In this document: positions 53,517-62,154 of the stretch, piece by piece
Numbering within the stretch: the first letter of the stretch is position 1
How the letters are laid out: each line of letters starts with the position of its first letter
Assembly (NCBI GenBank): GCA_937889595.1
Contig: CALAOR010000090.1
Span: 1-64,000 of the forward strand
Length of the DNA: 64,000 nucleotides
Source of the DNA: an uncultured bacterium
GTDB taxonomy: Bacteria > Oederibacteriota > PGYV01 > Palsa-1178
Direction: 5' to 3'
Program-made: the position numbers and the translations under genes
The notes under the pieces: model-generated
The model's database searches: none
Seen by the model: the letters and a program-made list of their open reading frames with translations, nothing else
What the model was told of the DNA's origin: nothing

Positions 53517-53714
53517 ATGATTGGACAAGTTTGTTTAAAAATAGGAAATTTAGGGATACTAGACCAAAAACTGGGCTATACGCACAGTTTGGAAGAAAAT
53601 ATTTCGTTAAAACCACGAAACAAAAATATTTTTCTTGATTTAAACATCATTTGGAGTAAAATTAGTGATGAAAACAGTCTGGTTGGTTTTGATGTGACGG
53701 ATGCCCGTTTATAG
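53517..53714 (+). CDS. Small hypothetical frame, 65 residues
   Basis: The ATG at 53517 follows AGAGGAGCAAAC. The product (MIGQVCLKIGNLGILDQKLG, later FLDLNIIWSKISDENSLVGF) has no signal or domain that I recognise. Lying between a transposase remnant and a promoter, it may be debris of a larger gene. Confidence 0.3.
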   Translation: MIGQVCLKIGNLGILDQKLGYTHSLEENISLKPRNKNIFLDLNIIWSKISDENSLVGFDVTDARL

Positions 53715-53751
53715 TTGGATGAAAAGGAACCCCGGAACTTCGCGTGTTTAA

Positions 53752-53780
53752 TTGACAAATTTTAATTTTATAAGTATTAT
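53752..53780 (+). promoter_or_regulatory. Sigma-70-type promoter
   Basis: TTGACA (53752-53757) and TATTAT (53775-53780), spacer 17, 25 bases before the lipoprotein ATG at 53806. Confidence 0.75.
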
Positions 53781-53805
53781 TAGTCAAGGTAAATGAGGAG
53801 GGCAA

Positions 53806-54987
53806 ATGAAAAAATTAGTAATATTTGTTATTTTTATATCATTACTTGTGGTAGCAATCGGATGCAGCAAAAGAAAGGGTATTCCAACCTCGTTCGATGA
53901 AAACAATTCACCGACCCTGACAATAACAAAGACTCAGGATGCAACGCCCACGCTGACAAGAACGCCTGCAAATACTTCAACGGCATCTGCTCAAATTACT
54001 GCAACGGCAACGCAAATAAATTCGGTTACATTTACGGTTACAATTACATACACTCCAACCGATGTTCTTGTACCTACAGGTACAATGACAGCAACAATTA
54101 CATTTACTGCGGTCAGTGGTTCGGTTTGGGTACAGGCAACCGGCTCGGCGGCTTTCAGTACCAGGAGCGCTCATGCAAGTCTGGTATTTAATAATTTGAT
54201 GTGGGTAATAGGAGGTTTTGGACTCTCCTCCTGGAAAAATGATGTGTGGAAAAGTAGTGATGGAACGTCATGGGCGCAGGTAACACCTGTGTCCGTCTTT
54301 ACCCGCAGAGGCAATTTTGCGAGTTTGACATTTAACAATATGATGTGGGTCATGGGCGGAAACACACCGGCAAGTATTAATGACGTATGGAACAGCGTCG
54401 ACGGAGCAACATGGACATGCGTGACAGGCACGGCGAATTTCAGCGGCAGACAGGGGCTTTCAGGCGTTGTTTATAATAATCAAATGTGGGTTATCGGAGG
54501 AGAGGATATGGGCGCAAATTGCCTGAATGACGTTTGGAACAGCAGCGACGGTATTACATGGACTTCTGTCACCGGAACAGCCGAATTCGGCGGAAGGCTA
54601 GATCATTCGAGTCTGGTATATAACAATAAACTTTGGGTAATAGGCGGGAATGAATGGGGCGTATTGAAAAATGATGTATGGAATAGTTCTGACGGGGTAA
54701 CATGGACACAGGTGACAGGCGCAGCTGGTTTTAGGCCGAGATATGCGCATACCAGTCTGGTATACAATAACCAGATGTGGGTAATAGGGGGCTCTGATTA
54801 TAATCCCAACGCATTCAATGATATATGGTACAGCAATGATGGCATAACATGGATAGAGGCAACTTCAATCGCGCCTTTTACAGCAAGAGGGTTTCATTCA
54901 AGTGTAGTATATAATAATTTCATGTGGGTAATCGCCGGATTTGATGGAAATGCCACGGATTTTAATGATGTGTGGCATTCCCAGTAA
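53806..54987 (+). CDS. Kelch-repeat lipoprotein with Thr/Pro linker
   Basis: A 393-residue lipoprotein (lipobox LVVAIGC, cysteine 20). A Thr-rich linker (about 35-105) leads to six similar units of about 47 residues, each with SLVYNNQMWVIGG, then LNDVWNSSDGITWTSVTG and a closing R-x-x-H. This is a kelch-type six-bladed propeller. It sits on the cell surface or outer-membrane inner leaflet; ligand unknown. GAGGAGG precedes the ATG, and a terminator follows. Confidence 0.85.
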   Translation: MKKLVIFVIFISLLVVAIGCSKRKGIPTSFDENNSPTLTITKTQDATPTLTRTPANTSTASAQITATATQINSVTFTVTITYTPTDVLVPTGTMTATITFTAVSGSVWVQATGSAAFSTRSAHASLVFNNLMWVIGGFGLSSWKNDVWKSSDGTSWAQVTPVSVFTRRGNFASLTFNNMMWVMGGNTPASINDVWNSVDGATWTCVTGTANFSGRQGLSGVVYNNQMWVIGGEDMGANCLNDVWNSSDGITWTSVTGTAEFGGRLDHSSLVYNNKLWVIGGNEWGVLKNDVWNSSDGVTWTQVTGAAGFRPRYAHTSLVYNNQMWVIGGSDYNPNAFNDIWYSNDGITWIEATSIAPFTARGFHSSVVYNNFMWVIAGFDGNATDFNDVWHSQ

Positions 54988-55140
54988 ATACGAGAAAATT
55001 TGTATAAAACTGTAATCTTCAGCCAAACGTCTTTAAATCATTTCAGTTGAAACTATAAACGATATAAATGTTAATGTGTTCCTTGGTATTTGGGACCTGC
55101 TATTTAATGACGGCAATATTAATAAATTTTACTGAATCAA

Positions 55141-55171
55141 AAGGCAGGCCTTTTAGGCCTGCCTTTTTTTA
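55141..55171. terminator. Bidirectional terminator between convergent genes
   Basis: AAGGCAGGCC / GGCCTGCCTT stem with a TTTTA loop and a following T-run. A run of As precedes it (CAAAAGGC), so it could stop transcription from both sides. Confidence 0.88.
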
Positions 55172-55192
55172 TGCTGACTTTTTGACAGATAT

Positions 55193-56824
55193 CTATTTAA
55201 CCGCCGGTATCTTCACAAGCATCATGGAACCCGCGGGCATTTTAACCGAGAACGTATTTCCCGTCACTACATCCATGCCGTCTCCAGGCAGGGAAGCAAT
55301 CGCCGGGTCTTCTACTCCGTTTATCTTTATGTGCATGCGCTGCATGAGCGGCTCGTCTTTGCCGTACCATGTGCTGCCTGAGGGTTCGAAGGTCCAGCTC
55401 TTACCTTTAATTCCAGCGGTGAAACCTGCTATTGCCAGGTCTGCCTGTGCGTTGTTTTTCCAGTCGTTGTTTACCAGGAATACTGTGAGGTTGCCTTCGG
55501 CGTCTTTTGATGCCCAGGCCCTGATCCTGTTGCCTGCTTTTTCACTTATAACCCAGTTTTCCGGATACTTTCCCGGGACCGCGTTTGGCGTGTATTCAGG
55601 GTAGTTGCATTCCACAAGTTGTTTGCCGAATATCCTTGACAGGTACGGGTAAATATAATATGTCGGCCTGGCTGAGTCTTTTGGGTTGTCGTCGGCCACG
55701 TCGGCGTTTACTCCTGTGCGCAGGAGGCCGAAGTCTTCCATTTTTTTCTTGTCATAGCCGTTCTTTAGGTCCCATATGTTTGCTCCCCCCCATCCCAGCC
55801 TTGCCATTTCCAGTATGAACTGTGAGCAGAAAAGCGCGTCCACGTAATCATCATATTTGTATTCCAAAACAGACCTGAACTCCGTGCACCAGTAGGGGAT
55901 CTTGCCCGCGTACTGCTTGCCCAGGTACTGGCCCAAAAGGCCGTCCTGTATCGTGGTGGCTGATACGGCCACATGCACATTATCCATTATCCTCGCGTCA
56001 AGTACCGGGCTTGCCCCGTATAATGTCTTGTCCCAGTTCGGCGCTTTTTCAACGGCGCGTTCGCCCATCCAAATGGGATAGATGTGCGTTATCATGAAAT
56101 CGGGGATGCATTTCTTTTTTGCGAACGCCCGCAGGGCTCCTATAGTGAACTTCACGTGGTCATACTGGCACTGCGCGCCTATCTGTATCTTTGGGTCGAC
56201 TTTTTTCATGGCATTGTAGAAATCCACAAAGTTCTTTCCGTATAAGTCGCCGCCTTCCTCGTCGTCGCTCCAGAAACCCTTTTCACCGCTCCCGAACTGC
56301 TCATTGCCTATTTCCCAATATTTAACATAATGCGCACCGCCATTGGTGACGTTCATGTACTTGACCCAATCGGCCGCTTTTTTGACCGCTGCTTCATGGC
56401 CCTGGTCCTTGTCGCACCAGTTGCCCGCGTAGTTCACTATTATCTGAAGCTGCGCGCCGCAGGCGTTAGCGAAATCTATCCCTTTTTGCATGGTGATCGG
56501 CACCCAGGAAAATTTGCAGGACGCCATATTTTCCCAGTCAACTATGTCGCTGTAGCTTCCCCCGGGGAAGCGGATGACGCCGGGCTGCATGGCGCGGACG
56601 GCTTCATTATAAGCCCCGTCCTTGCCGTCGGCTGTGCCTTCCCATACCGCGATGTTCTGGCCGAATATTTCCGGCGATATCGGGTGTACGGTTTTTGCCG
56701 CGTCAATACTGACGGCTACAGGCGCGCTTGTTGTTTTGATCGCGGCACCCGCGCATGACATGACGGCAAAAGACAGGACAGCAGCTAAAACAAAATAGAA
56801 AAATTTTCTGACGTTTTTTTTCAT
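55193..56824 (-). CDS. GH51-like alpha-L-arabinofuranosidase lipoprotein
   Basis: A 543-residue exported lipoprotein (lipobox FAVMSC, C24). The barrel has VIRFPGGSYSDIVDWENM (residues 83-100), acid/base E175 in KYWEIGNEQFG, THIYPIW near residue 246 and nucleophile E315 in IPYWCTEFRS. A C-terminal beta sandwich (about 430-543) completes the GH51-type layout. It is on the minus strand, divergent from the SLH porins, and has its own promoter with an operator-like palindrome. It is paralogous to the enzyme at 49708, without the inserted domain. Confidence 0.87.
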   Translation of the reverse strand: MKKNVRKFFYFVLAAVLSFAVMSCAGAAIKTTSAPVAVSIDAAKTVHPISPEIFGQNIAVWEGTADGKDGAYNEAVRAMQPGVIRFPGGSYSDIVDWENMASCKFSWVPITMQKGIDFANACGAQLQIIVNYAGNWCDKDQGHEAAVKKAADWVKYMNVTNGGAHYVKYWEIGNEQFGSGEKGFWSDDEEGGDLYGKNFVDFYNAMKKVDPKIQIGAQCQYDHVKFTIGALRAFAKKKCIPDFMITHIYPIWMGERAVEKAPNWDKTLYGASPVLDARIMDNVHVAVSATTIQDGLLGQYLGKQYAGKIPYWCTEFRSVLEYKYDDYVDALFCSQFILEMARLGWGGANIWDLKNGYDKKKMEDFGLLRTGVNADVADDNPKDSARPTYYIYPYLSRIFGKQLVECNYPEYTPNAVPGKYPENWVISEKAGNRIRAWASKDAEGNLTVFLVNNDWKNNAQADLAIAGFTAGIKGKSWTFEPSGSTWYGKDEPLMQRMHIKINGVEDPAIASLPGDGMDVVTGNTFSVKMPAGSMMLVKIPAVK

Positions 56825-56852
56825 GATAACCTCCGTTTTTGATTTACGTTAT

Positions 56853-56881
56853 AACTTATACTGAAACGGTTTTTCAGTCAA
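56853..56881 (-). promoter_or_regulatory. Promoter with LacI-type operator-like palindrome
   Basis: On the minus strand TTGACT (56881-56876) precedes TATAAG (56860-56855, spacer 15) or TAAGTT (spacer 17). The spacer is filled by CTGAAACGGTTTTTCAG (56861-56877, plus-strand reading), whose six-base arms CTGAAA and TTTCAG are perfectly inverted. A repressor bound there would block the promoter. The binding protein is unknown. Confidence 0.5.
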
Positions 56882-56972
56882 GATGTATTTGGGATTTATG
56901 GAAGATTTACTGAAAGAACCGCTTTTTAATGCACACGTATGCAACGCTTGTATGATTTTGTGCGCATTGCAA

Positions 56973-57000
56973 TTGACTAAAAAGCGCCCGGGTGTATAAT
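56973..57000 (+). promoter_or_regulatory. Sigma-70 promoter of the SLH-porin operon
   Basis: TTGACT (56973-56978) and TATAAT (56995-57000) with a 16-base spacer, 70 bases before the TTG start at 57070. A weak palindrome, TGCAACGCTTGTA (56940-56952), lies upstream of the -35 hexamer. Confidence 0.78.
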
Positions 57001-57069
57001 AATTTTAATATTTTATTGTGAAAAATGGCCGTGAAATTTTAACATAATAAAAATAGCGGGGCTTGCGAC

Positions 57070-59340
57070 TTGAAAAAAACGATCATTCCGGCTTTACTTT
57101 CGTTAGTGTTCGCGTCTTTTATCCTGGCGTCCGGTGCCGGAAACATAATCCCCCAAAGCGACGGAATATATAAGGCGCTTGCCAAAATGGCTTCTTTAAA
57201 CATCATAAAATCCGAAAAACCCGCTTACTTTGAAGTTAACGCCATGACAAACAGGGAAGCCGCTTCGTATATATATGAAGCCGGTGGAAATACCTTTGAG
57301 GCAAAGCTCTCTGCGGATCAATCAAAACAGTTTTCGGCCTGGATGAAGGAATATACAAAACGTTTCGCAACAGAACTGGCGGCAATAGCGGCCGGAACTG
57401 AAAAGGACGCGGCGCTGCCTGCTCCGGGGGAATCGTCAATAGAAAAGGCTGCGGCCGAAGTGGAAAATTTAAAAAAAGACCTGCCCGCATATGTGATGGG
57501 TGACGGCTCGCCTTTAAAGGTGACAGGCATTATAAACTTCAAATACCAGAACCTTTTCGCCGAAGGTATCACAAATTTTCATAACGATGCCTTAAGCGGA
57601 AGCCTGCTTCAGTTCACCATGGAGCGCGATTTTGGCGACGCAAAGATAGGCGCCGCGTTTGATCTTGAAATGAAAAAGAACGATCCGGCTGCGGGCACTT
57701 CAAACACCAGTTTCTACGGCACAGCCGGGCTCCTGGATTCATATGACCTTTACGCTACATTGTACGGGTTTAACATCACGGGCGGCATGTTCTGGGAGGA
57801 CCTGACGCCATTCACGGCTTCGCAGGGCCCGTCAGACAGGCCTTCGCTTTTTGACCGCGACAAGTACGCGGCCGAATCCACGTCCAGGGATTATTACGAG
57901 ACAATGTTCCGCAATTATTTCCAGTCGCTTGATTACAGATGGTCCATGCACCCCTGGATGGGGTTAAGCGTAAAAAACGACAAGCTTTTCGCATGGGGGG
58001 ACTCGGTTGAGGTTGAGGCTGGAAAAGTCGAGCGCTTCTACGCGGATCCGAGCTACCTGTATGAGTTTGGCGCCCAATACACGCACAGGCAGGACCTGGT
58101 TTTTTTATACAACGCCGAATGGTCCGTGACCTTTTATAACGCTTCAAACGAAAAGACTGAAATGATGAGCCTTGGCAAGACGGAAAGCGACGCTTACAAC
58201 TCGATGAAATCCGTGAATGTGGCGGGCGGGGGTTTAAAGACAAATATTTTCAGGCTTTTTAAGACCGATATCGAGTTTGACTCATCGCACACCAGCGCCA
58301 AATACGGCGCTTATCCCTATACGCTTTCAGGGAATGTAATTAACGTAATGACGTTCCCGACTTTCCTTCCCAAACAGGTCACGCTTGAACTTAAGTACAC
58401 AATGATTGACGCGGGTTATAAGGCTCCTGCTTCGGGCGTAATTGACACAAATTATATAGCCATGGACCCGGCAAACCCGGCAAAAGTCAAGGTCCAGAGT
58501 ATTTCCTATGCATCGGACCCGACCACGCTTTACAATAATATGAATAAAGTGGAGGCTTCGGCGAGGTTTGCCATACCCTTCGGCCTGCTGCGCGTGAATT
58601 ACGGAGTGTCAAGCCAGCCTCAGGCCACGGGCAATATGTTCTATTCAAGGCATTATATACTCGGCAATGACATATATTCGCAGGGATTTTTCAGCAACTA
58701 TGGCTATGTGGACACCACGACGAGCCAGTATTCGGCCATCATTAATTACGACAGGAACAGGTTCGGCTATACCGGGAACGGCATAGGGGATTATACGTAC
58801 GACTATTATTCCAGGAGCGCAATCCTGTCGTCGGGCAAGGGCGGACTTTATGCCGATAACAACGGCAATGCCGAGTATATGGTCTCAAACGCGGTTACCG
58901 GGGAGACGAATAAATCCCTGGCGAGCGCGGTTTTTGACCTGCGGTTTGAACTGAGCCGCCTTATAAACTTTAAGCGCGATCTGCTTTTGCACGTATACGG
59001 TGAACTGAACAACTTAAGCGCGGATTTTAACCCCGTGGTCAGTTATGACCCGGACAGGATGTTCAGTCAGAATATAATTACATCAACGTTGGTATACAAC
59101 GTGATAAACAGCGTAAATTTGTTGGGCTATTGGGGCATGGAAAGATGGGCTTCCAGGAGCGTCGAACCTTACGGCCTGGATTACCTTGAGAACATGTACG
59201 GTGTGGGCGCGGATTGGGATGTCGGGCCCAGGACAGGGCTTTACCTGAGGGTCAAGAATTACTTCCATAAGGATATGCAGGTGCCGGCGAATAATTTTCA
59301 CGGCTGGATGTTTTATCTCGAACTTAAAAGTTTCTTTTAA
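57070..59340 (+). CDS. SLH-type outer-membrane porin-like protein (first of two)
   Basis: A 756-residue protein starting at TTG 57070 with a signal peptide (KKTIIPALLSLVFASFILAS). An SLH-like segment (about 28-75; GIYKALAKMASLNIIKSEK, TNREAASYIYEAGG) is followed by a helical linker (about 75-145) and a long barrel of alternating strands ending LELKSFF, an aromatic terminus as in outer-membrane barrels. The SLH part probably binds the peptidoglycan layer. It likely admits oligosaccharides; substrate inferred from the locus. Confidence 0.78.
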   Translation: MKKTIIPALLSLVFASFILASGAGNIIPQSDGIYKALAKMASLNIIKSEKPAYFEVNAMTNREAASYIYEAGGNTFEAKLSADQSKQFSAWMKEYTKRFATELAAIAAGTEKDAALPAPGESSIEKAAAEVENLKKDLPAYVMGDGSPLKVTGIINFKYQNLFAEGITNFHNDALSGSLLQFTMERDFGDAKIGAAFDLEMKKNDPAAGTSNTSFYGTAGLLDSYDLYATLYGFNITGGMFWEDLTPFTASQGPSDRPSLFDRDKYAAESTSRDYYETMFRNYFQSLDYRWSMHPWMGLSVKNDKLFAWGDSVEVEAGKVERFYADPSYLYEFGAQYTHRQDLVFLYNAEWSVTFYNASNEKTEMMSLGKTESDAYNSMKSVNVAGGGLKTNIFRLFKTDIEFDSSHTSAKYGAYPYTLSGNVINVMTFPTFLPKQVTLELKYTMIDAGYKAPASGVIDTNYIAMDPANPAKVKVQSISYASDPTTLYNNMNKVEASARFAIPFGLLRVNYGVSSQPQATGNMFYSRHYILGNDIYSQGFFSNYGYVDTTTSQYSAIINYDRNRFGYTGNGIGDYTYDYYSRSAILSSGKGGLYADNNGNAEYMVSNAVTGETNKSLASAVFDLRFELSRLINFKRDLLLHVYGELNNLSADFNPVVSYDPDRMFSQNIITSTLVYNVINSVNLLGYWGMERWASRSVEPYGLDYLENMYGVGADWDVGPRTGLYLRVKNYFHKDMQVPANNFHGWMFYLELKSFF

Positions 59341-59361
59341 AATAGCGGAGGTTATTTACAC

Positions 59362-61482
59362 ATGAAGAAATTATTATTGGCAGTGGCAATAGTTGTTTTG
59401 CCGGCCCTTATACTCGCGGCTGAGGCCGGATTGACAAAGGATGACCGGGCTTATACGGATATTAAGGCGCTTGTTGACTCCGGTGTTTCCACAATGCCGC
59501 TGGCCAAGGACCGCCTTACAAGGGGCGAGGCTGTTGCTTACGTGGAGAACGCGGTGAGCGTGACGGCGCAAAGCGGCTTCTTCGCTTCAAAAGACGACCT
59601 TGAGAGGCTTTACAGCCTTGTGAAAAGTTTTCAGACCGACATGATGGATAAGGGGTACAAGCTGGGAGACATAGAGGACACGCTGGCTTCCATAAAGGTG
59701 AAGGAAGCGGCGCTTGAAATAGGCAAGATCGAGGAAAAAGAGAACAATATCCTGGAAACATTCGGATTCAAAATAAACGGGGACGGCTATTATTACATGA
59801 CCGACCTGCTTTTATACGGGAACAAATACGCGGGTAACGACTCAAGGTACAGGCCTATCACGTCGTACCTGGACCTGAAGTTTTCGGTAAAACCCGACCG
59901 CACCCTGTACGCGGAAGCGGTCTTCAGGGTAGAGGCGCTGGCCGGCGGAAGCTGGGGGCAGGACAATATTTACGGCGTGAGGAACTTTTTTGTGCGCGGC
60001 GATTACGGATATCCGCTGAGCTTTACGCTGGGCAGCTATCACGCGAAATTAACGCCCTTCACACTGTGGGCGGTCGATGATGACAGGCCTTTTGAATCGA
60101 ATATCTTTTCGGACAAAAGGGATATGAATAAAAGGGAACTTGATATAAAGGATAACGCATGGCCTCTTGTCGGCGGTACTGCCTCGACAAAGATAAAAAT
60201 AGCCGGAGACCTGGCGCTTGATGTCACTGCAATGGCGGCAAGAGTGGCCGCCGCGAACGGGACATATACTACGCCGTACTCAAGCTACATAACCGCTATA
60301 AATTACCTGACTTACACAGCCGATAACTTTGTCTACCCGCACGACAGGTACATGGCCGCAGGCAGGGTTTCATCGGATTTTACGCTCAAAGACATACTTA
60401 ATGTCGGCGGCAACTTTATAGAGATAAAGGATGCGCAGGACACCGGGATAGACCACGGCTCGCCCGTTATGGACAATTACGTCTCTTCAGCCGACGTGGA
60501 ACTGAAGCTTTTCGGTATAGCCAAACTTAAGGGTGAGTTTGCGGTCTCCAATTATTTTGTCTACACCACCCAATCGGCCCAGCAATGGAACAACCAGTAC
60601 ATCAGCGACAGCGCTTTCAAAGCGGTCCTGGAGGCCGAGTATTTTAATACGAAATTTGAAGGTACGTTCAGCGTTGTGGGCAACTCGTTTACGGCCTATG
60701 CGGCGCAGAGCAGGATATATGACGACTATGACAATTTTGATTACCTGACGCAGAACAATACCTGGAATGTTTCCACGGTGCCGGCAGGTTTTTTGCTTTA
60801 TAACATGAAGTACCCGCTGACAAGGTACAACCCGTCCATAATTGCGGATTACCTTGCTGTGGGCCGCAATCTCATGCCTTATGTCTTCTATGAAAATAAT
60901 GCTTCTCCGTACGGAGACTCCACGCCGAACAGGCAGGGGTTTACCGGGAAATTAAGCGGGAATTACCTTGACGGCATTATCGCACCGTCGTTTAAGTACA
61001 CATACCTGACAGAGATAGTATCCTACCTTCCGGGCATCCAGTTTACCTGCCCGCGGGAATTTAAAGTGGCGGAAGCCGGTGTAAAAATAACCCTCGGCGA
61101 CGTGAAGCTGACGGGCGGGTATAAGAATGAAATAACGGATAATACATACACCGGCGGTGGGGAGCACCTGGATTCCTCGGTGATAGACGCGGGAGCCTCC
61201 TGCACGTTCTTTAAAAAGCTCGGCGTCAGCATCGGGCTTAAGAACAACGCCTTTAAAGGCACCGAGTACCCCTACACATATTCCGGCGCAAGCTGGGGTT
61301 ACCAGGCAAAGACAAATTATGACACGAACATCCTGGTTTACGGCGCGTCGGCAAACTATGAACTCTTGAAAAACGCAAACCTCGGGATATCGTTTACAAA
61401 TACTTCGGTTGAAAACAAGCTTGCTGAAAGCACAAACTACAGCGCGCAGGAGATCGACGCGCGCGTGAATATGAGTTTTTAA
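59362..61482 (+). CDS. SLH-type outer-membrane porin-like protein (second of two)
   Basis: A 706-residue protein with a signal peptide (LLLAVAIVVLPALILAAEA). An SLH-like segment (DRAYTDIKALVDSGVSTMPL, then DRLTRGEAVAYVENAV) precedes a coiled-coil-like linker (about 75-132, DDLERLYSLVKSFQTDMMDK) and a beta barrel that ends in EIDARVNMSF. Its layout matches the preceding gene 21 bases upstream, but the barrels differ in sequence. GCGGAGG precedes the ATG. Confidence 0.8.
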   Translation: MKKLLLAVAIVVLPALILAAEAGLTKDDRAYTDIKALVDSGVSTMPLAKDRLTRGEAVAYVENAVSVTAQSGFFASKDDLERLYSLVKSFQTDMMDKGYKLGDIEDTLASIKVKEAALEIGKIEEKENNILETFGFKINGDGYYYMTDLLLYGNKYAGNDSRYRPITSYLDLKFSVKPDRTLYAEAVFRVEALAGGSWGQDNIYGVRNFFVRGDYGYPLSFTLGSYHAKLTPFTLWAVDDDRPFESNIFSDKRDMNKRELDIKDNAWPLVGGTASTKIKIAGDLALDVTAMAARVAAANGTYTTPYSSYITAINYLTYTADNFVYPHDRYMAAGRVSSDFTLKDILNVGGNFIEIKDAQDTGIDHGSPVMDNYVSSADVELKLFGIAKLKGEFAVSNYFVYTTQSAQQWNNQYISDSAFKAVLEAEYFNTKFEGTFSVVGNSFTAYAAQSRIYDDYDNFDYLTQNNTWNVSTVPAGFLLYNMKYPLTRYNPSIIADYLAVGRNLMPYVFYENNASPYGDSTPNRQGFTGKLSGNYLDGIIAPSFKYTYLTEIVSYLPGIQFTCPREFKVAEAGVKITLGDVKLTGGYKNEITDNTYTGGGEHLDSSVIDAGASCTFFKKLGVSIGLKNNAFKGTEYPYTYSGASWGYQAKTNYDTNILVYGASANYELLKNANLGISFTNTSVENKLAESTNYSAQEIDARVNMSF

Positions 61483-61505
61483 CAAATATAACCGGGAGGT
61501 TTCAA

Positions 61506-62144
61506 ATGAAAAAGATATTATTTACGGCATTTTGCGTATTTCTTGCCATCTGCATGATAAACATTGCCGGCTGTAGGACAAGGGTGGCGTCCGCCCCTGG
61601 TCCCGAAATAACCCCGACTTCAACAATATATGTAACACCCACAATAACTCCGACATCCGGCCCGATCAACTTAACCTACGATTTTGAAGGCGGACTGAAT
61701 GGATGGGTATTAGGCGGAGATCCGGGATTTACGGCGGCAAATGATGTTGCGGCAGCCTCGGTTCCCGGCGGAACCGTCATCTCTGGAAATTATTGCGCGG
61801 CTGTGACATGCAATTTTATCGGAACGAATGCGGGCGGGGAATTTGTCGTACATCCGTCCCCGATTGATTTTTCATCGGCTTCAAATATTACCGCGCATGT
61901 TTACGTCCCCGCCGACATCCCGGCTTCCTACAGCGCGCAGGTCTTTATACTGACAATGCCGGGTTACGGTTTTAAAGGGCAAAACAACGCCGCTTTGACA
62001 CCGGGTGCGTGGAATACGATTATTCTGAATGTTTCCGGGACCACCAATATCAATGACGTGGATACGGTAGCCGTTCAATTGCTTAAGAACGGCGGGGTCG
62101 ACTGGTCGGGTACCATTTATGTGGACGATGTCACGGTCAATTAA
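61506..62144 (+). CDS. Lipoprotein with Thr/Pro linker and carbohydrate-binding-like domain (second)
   Basis: A 212-residue protein with lipobox IAGC at about residue 23, a Thr/Pro linker (PEITPTSTIYVTPTITPTSG) and one jelly-roll-like domain (about 55-212). NLTYDFEGGLNGWVLGGDPG at its start and GTIYVDDVTVN at its end are typical of CBM4/11-type sugar-binding modules. It lies between the porins and a sugar-binding protein, where a surface glycan-binding protein would fit. Architecture matches 39963-40664. Confidence 0.76.
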   Translation: MKKILFTAFCVFLAICMINIAGCRTRVASAPGPEITPTSTIYVTPTITPTSGPINLTYDFEGGLNGWVLGGDPGFTAANDVAAASVPGGTVISGNYCAAVTCNFIGTNAGGEFVVHPSPIDFSSASNITAHVYVPADIPASYSAQVFILTMPGYGFKGQNNAALTPGAWNTIILNVSGTTNINDVDTVAVQLLKNGGVDWSGTIYVDDVTVN

Positions 62145-62154
62145 TGGAGGGCAA

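Noticed and set aside
55068-55604. Plus-strand open frame of 178 codons opposite the arabinofuranosidase gene
   Set aside because: The minus-strand reading has clear catalytic motifs and a lipoprotein signal; the plus frame is its antisense shadow and starts before a terminator.
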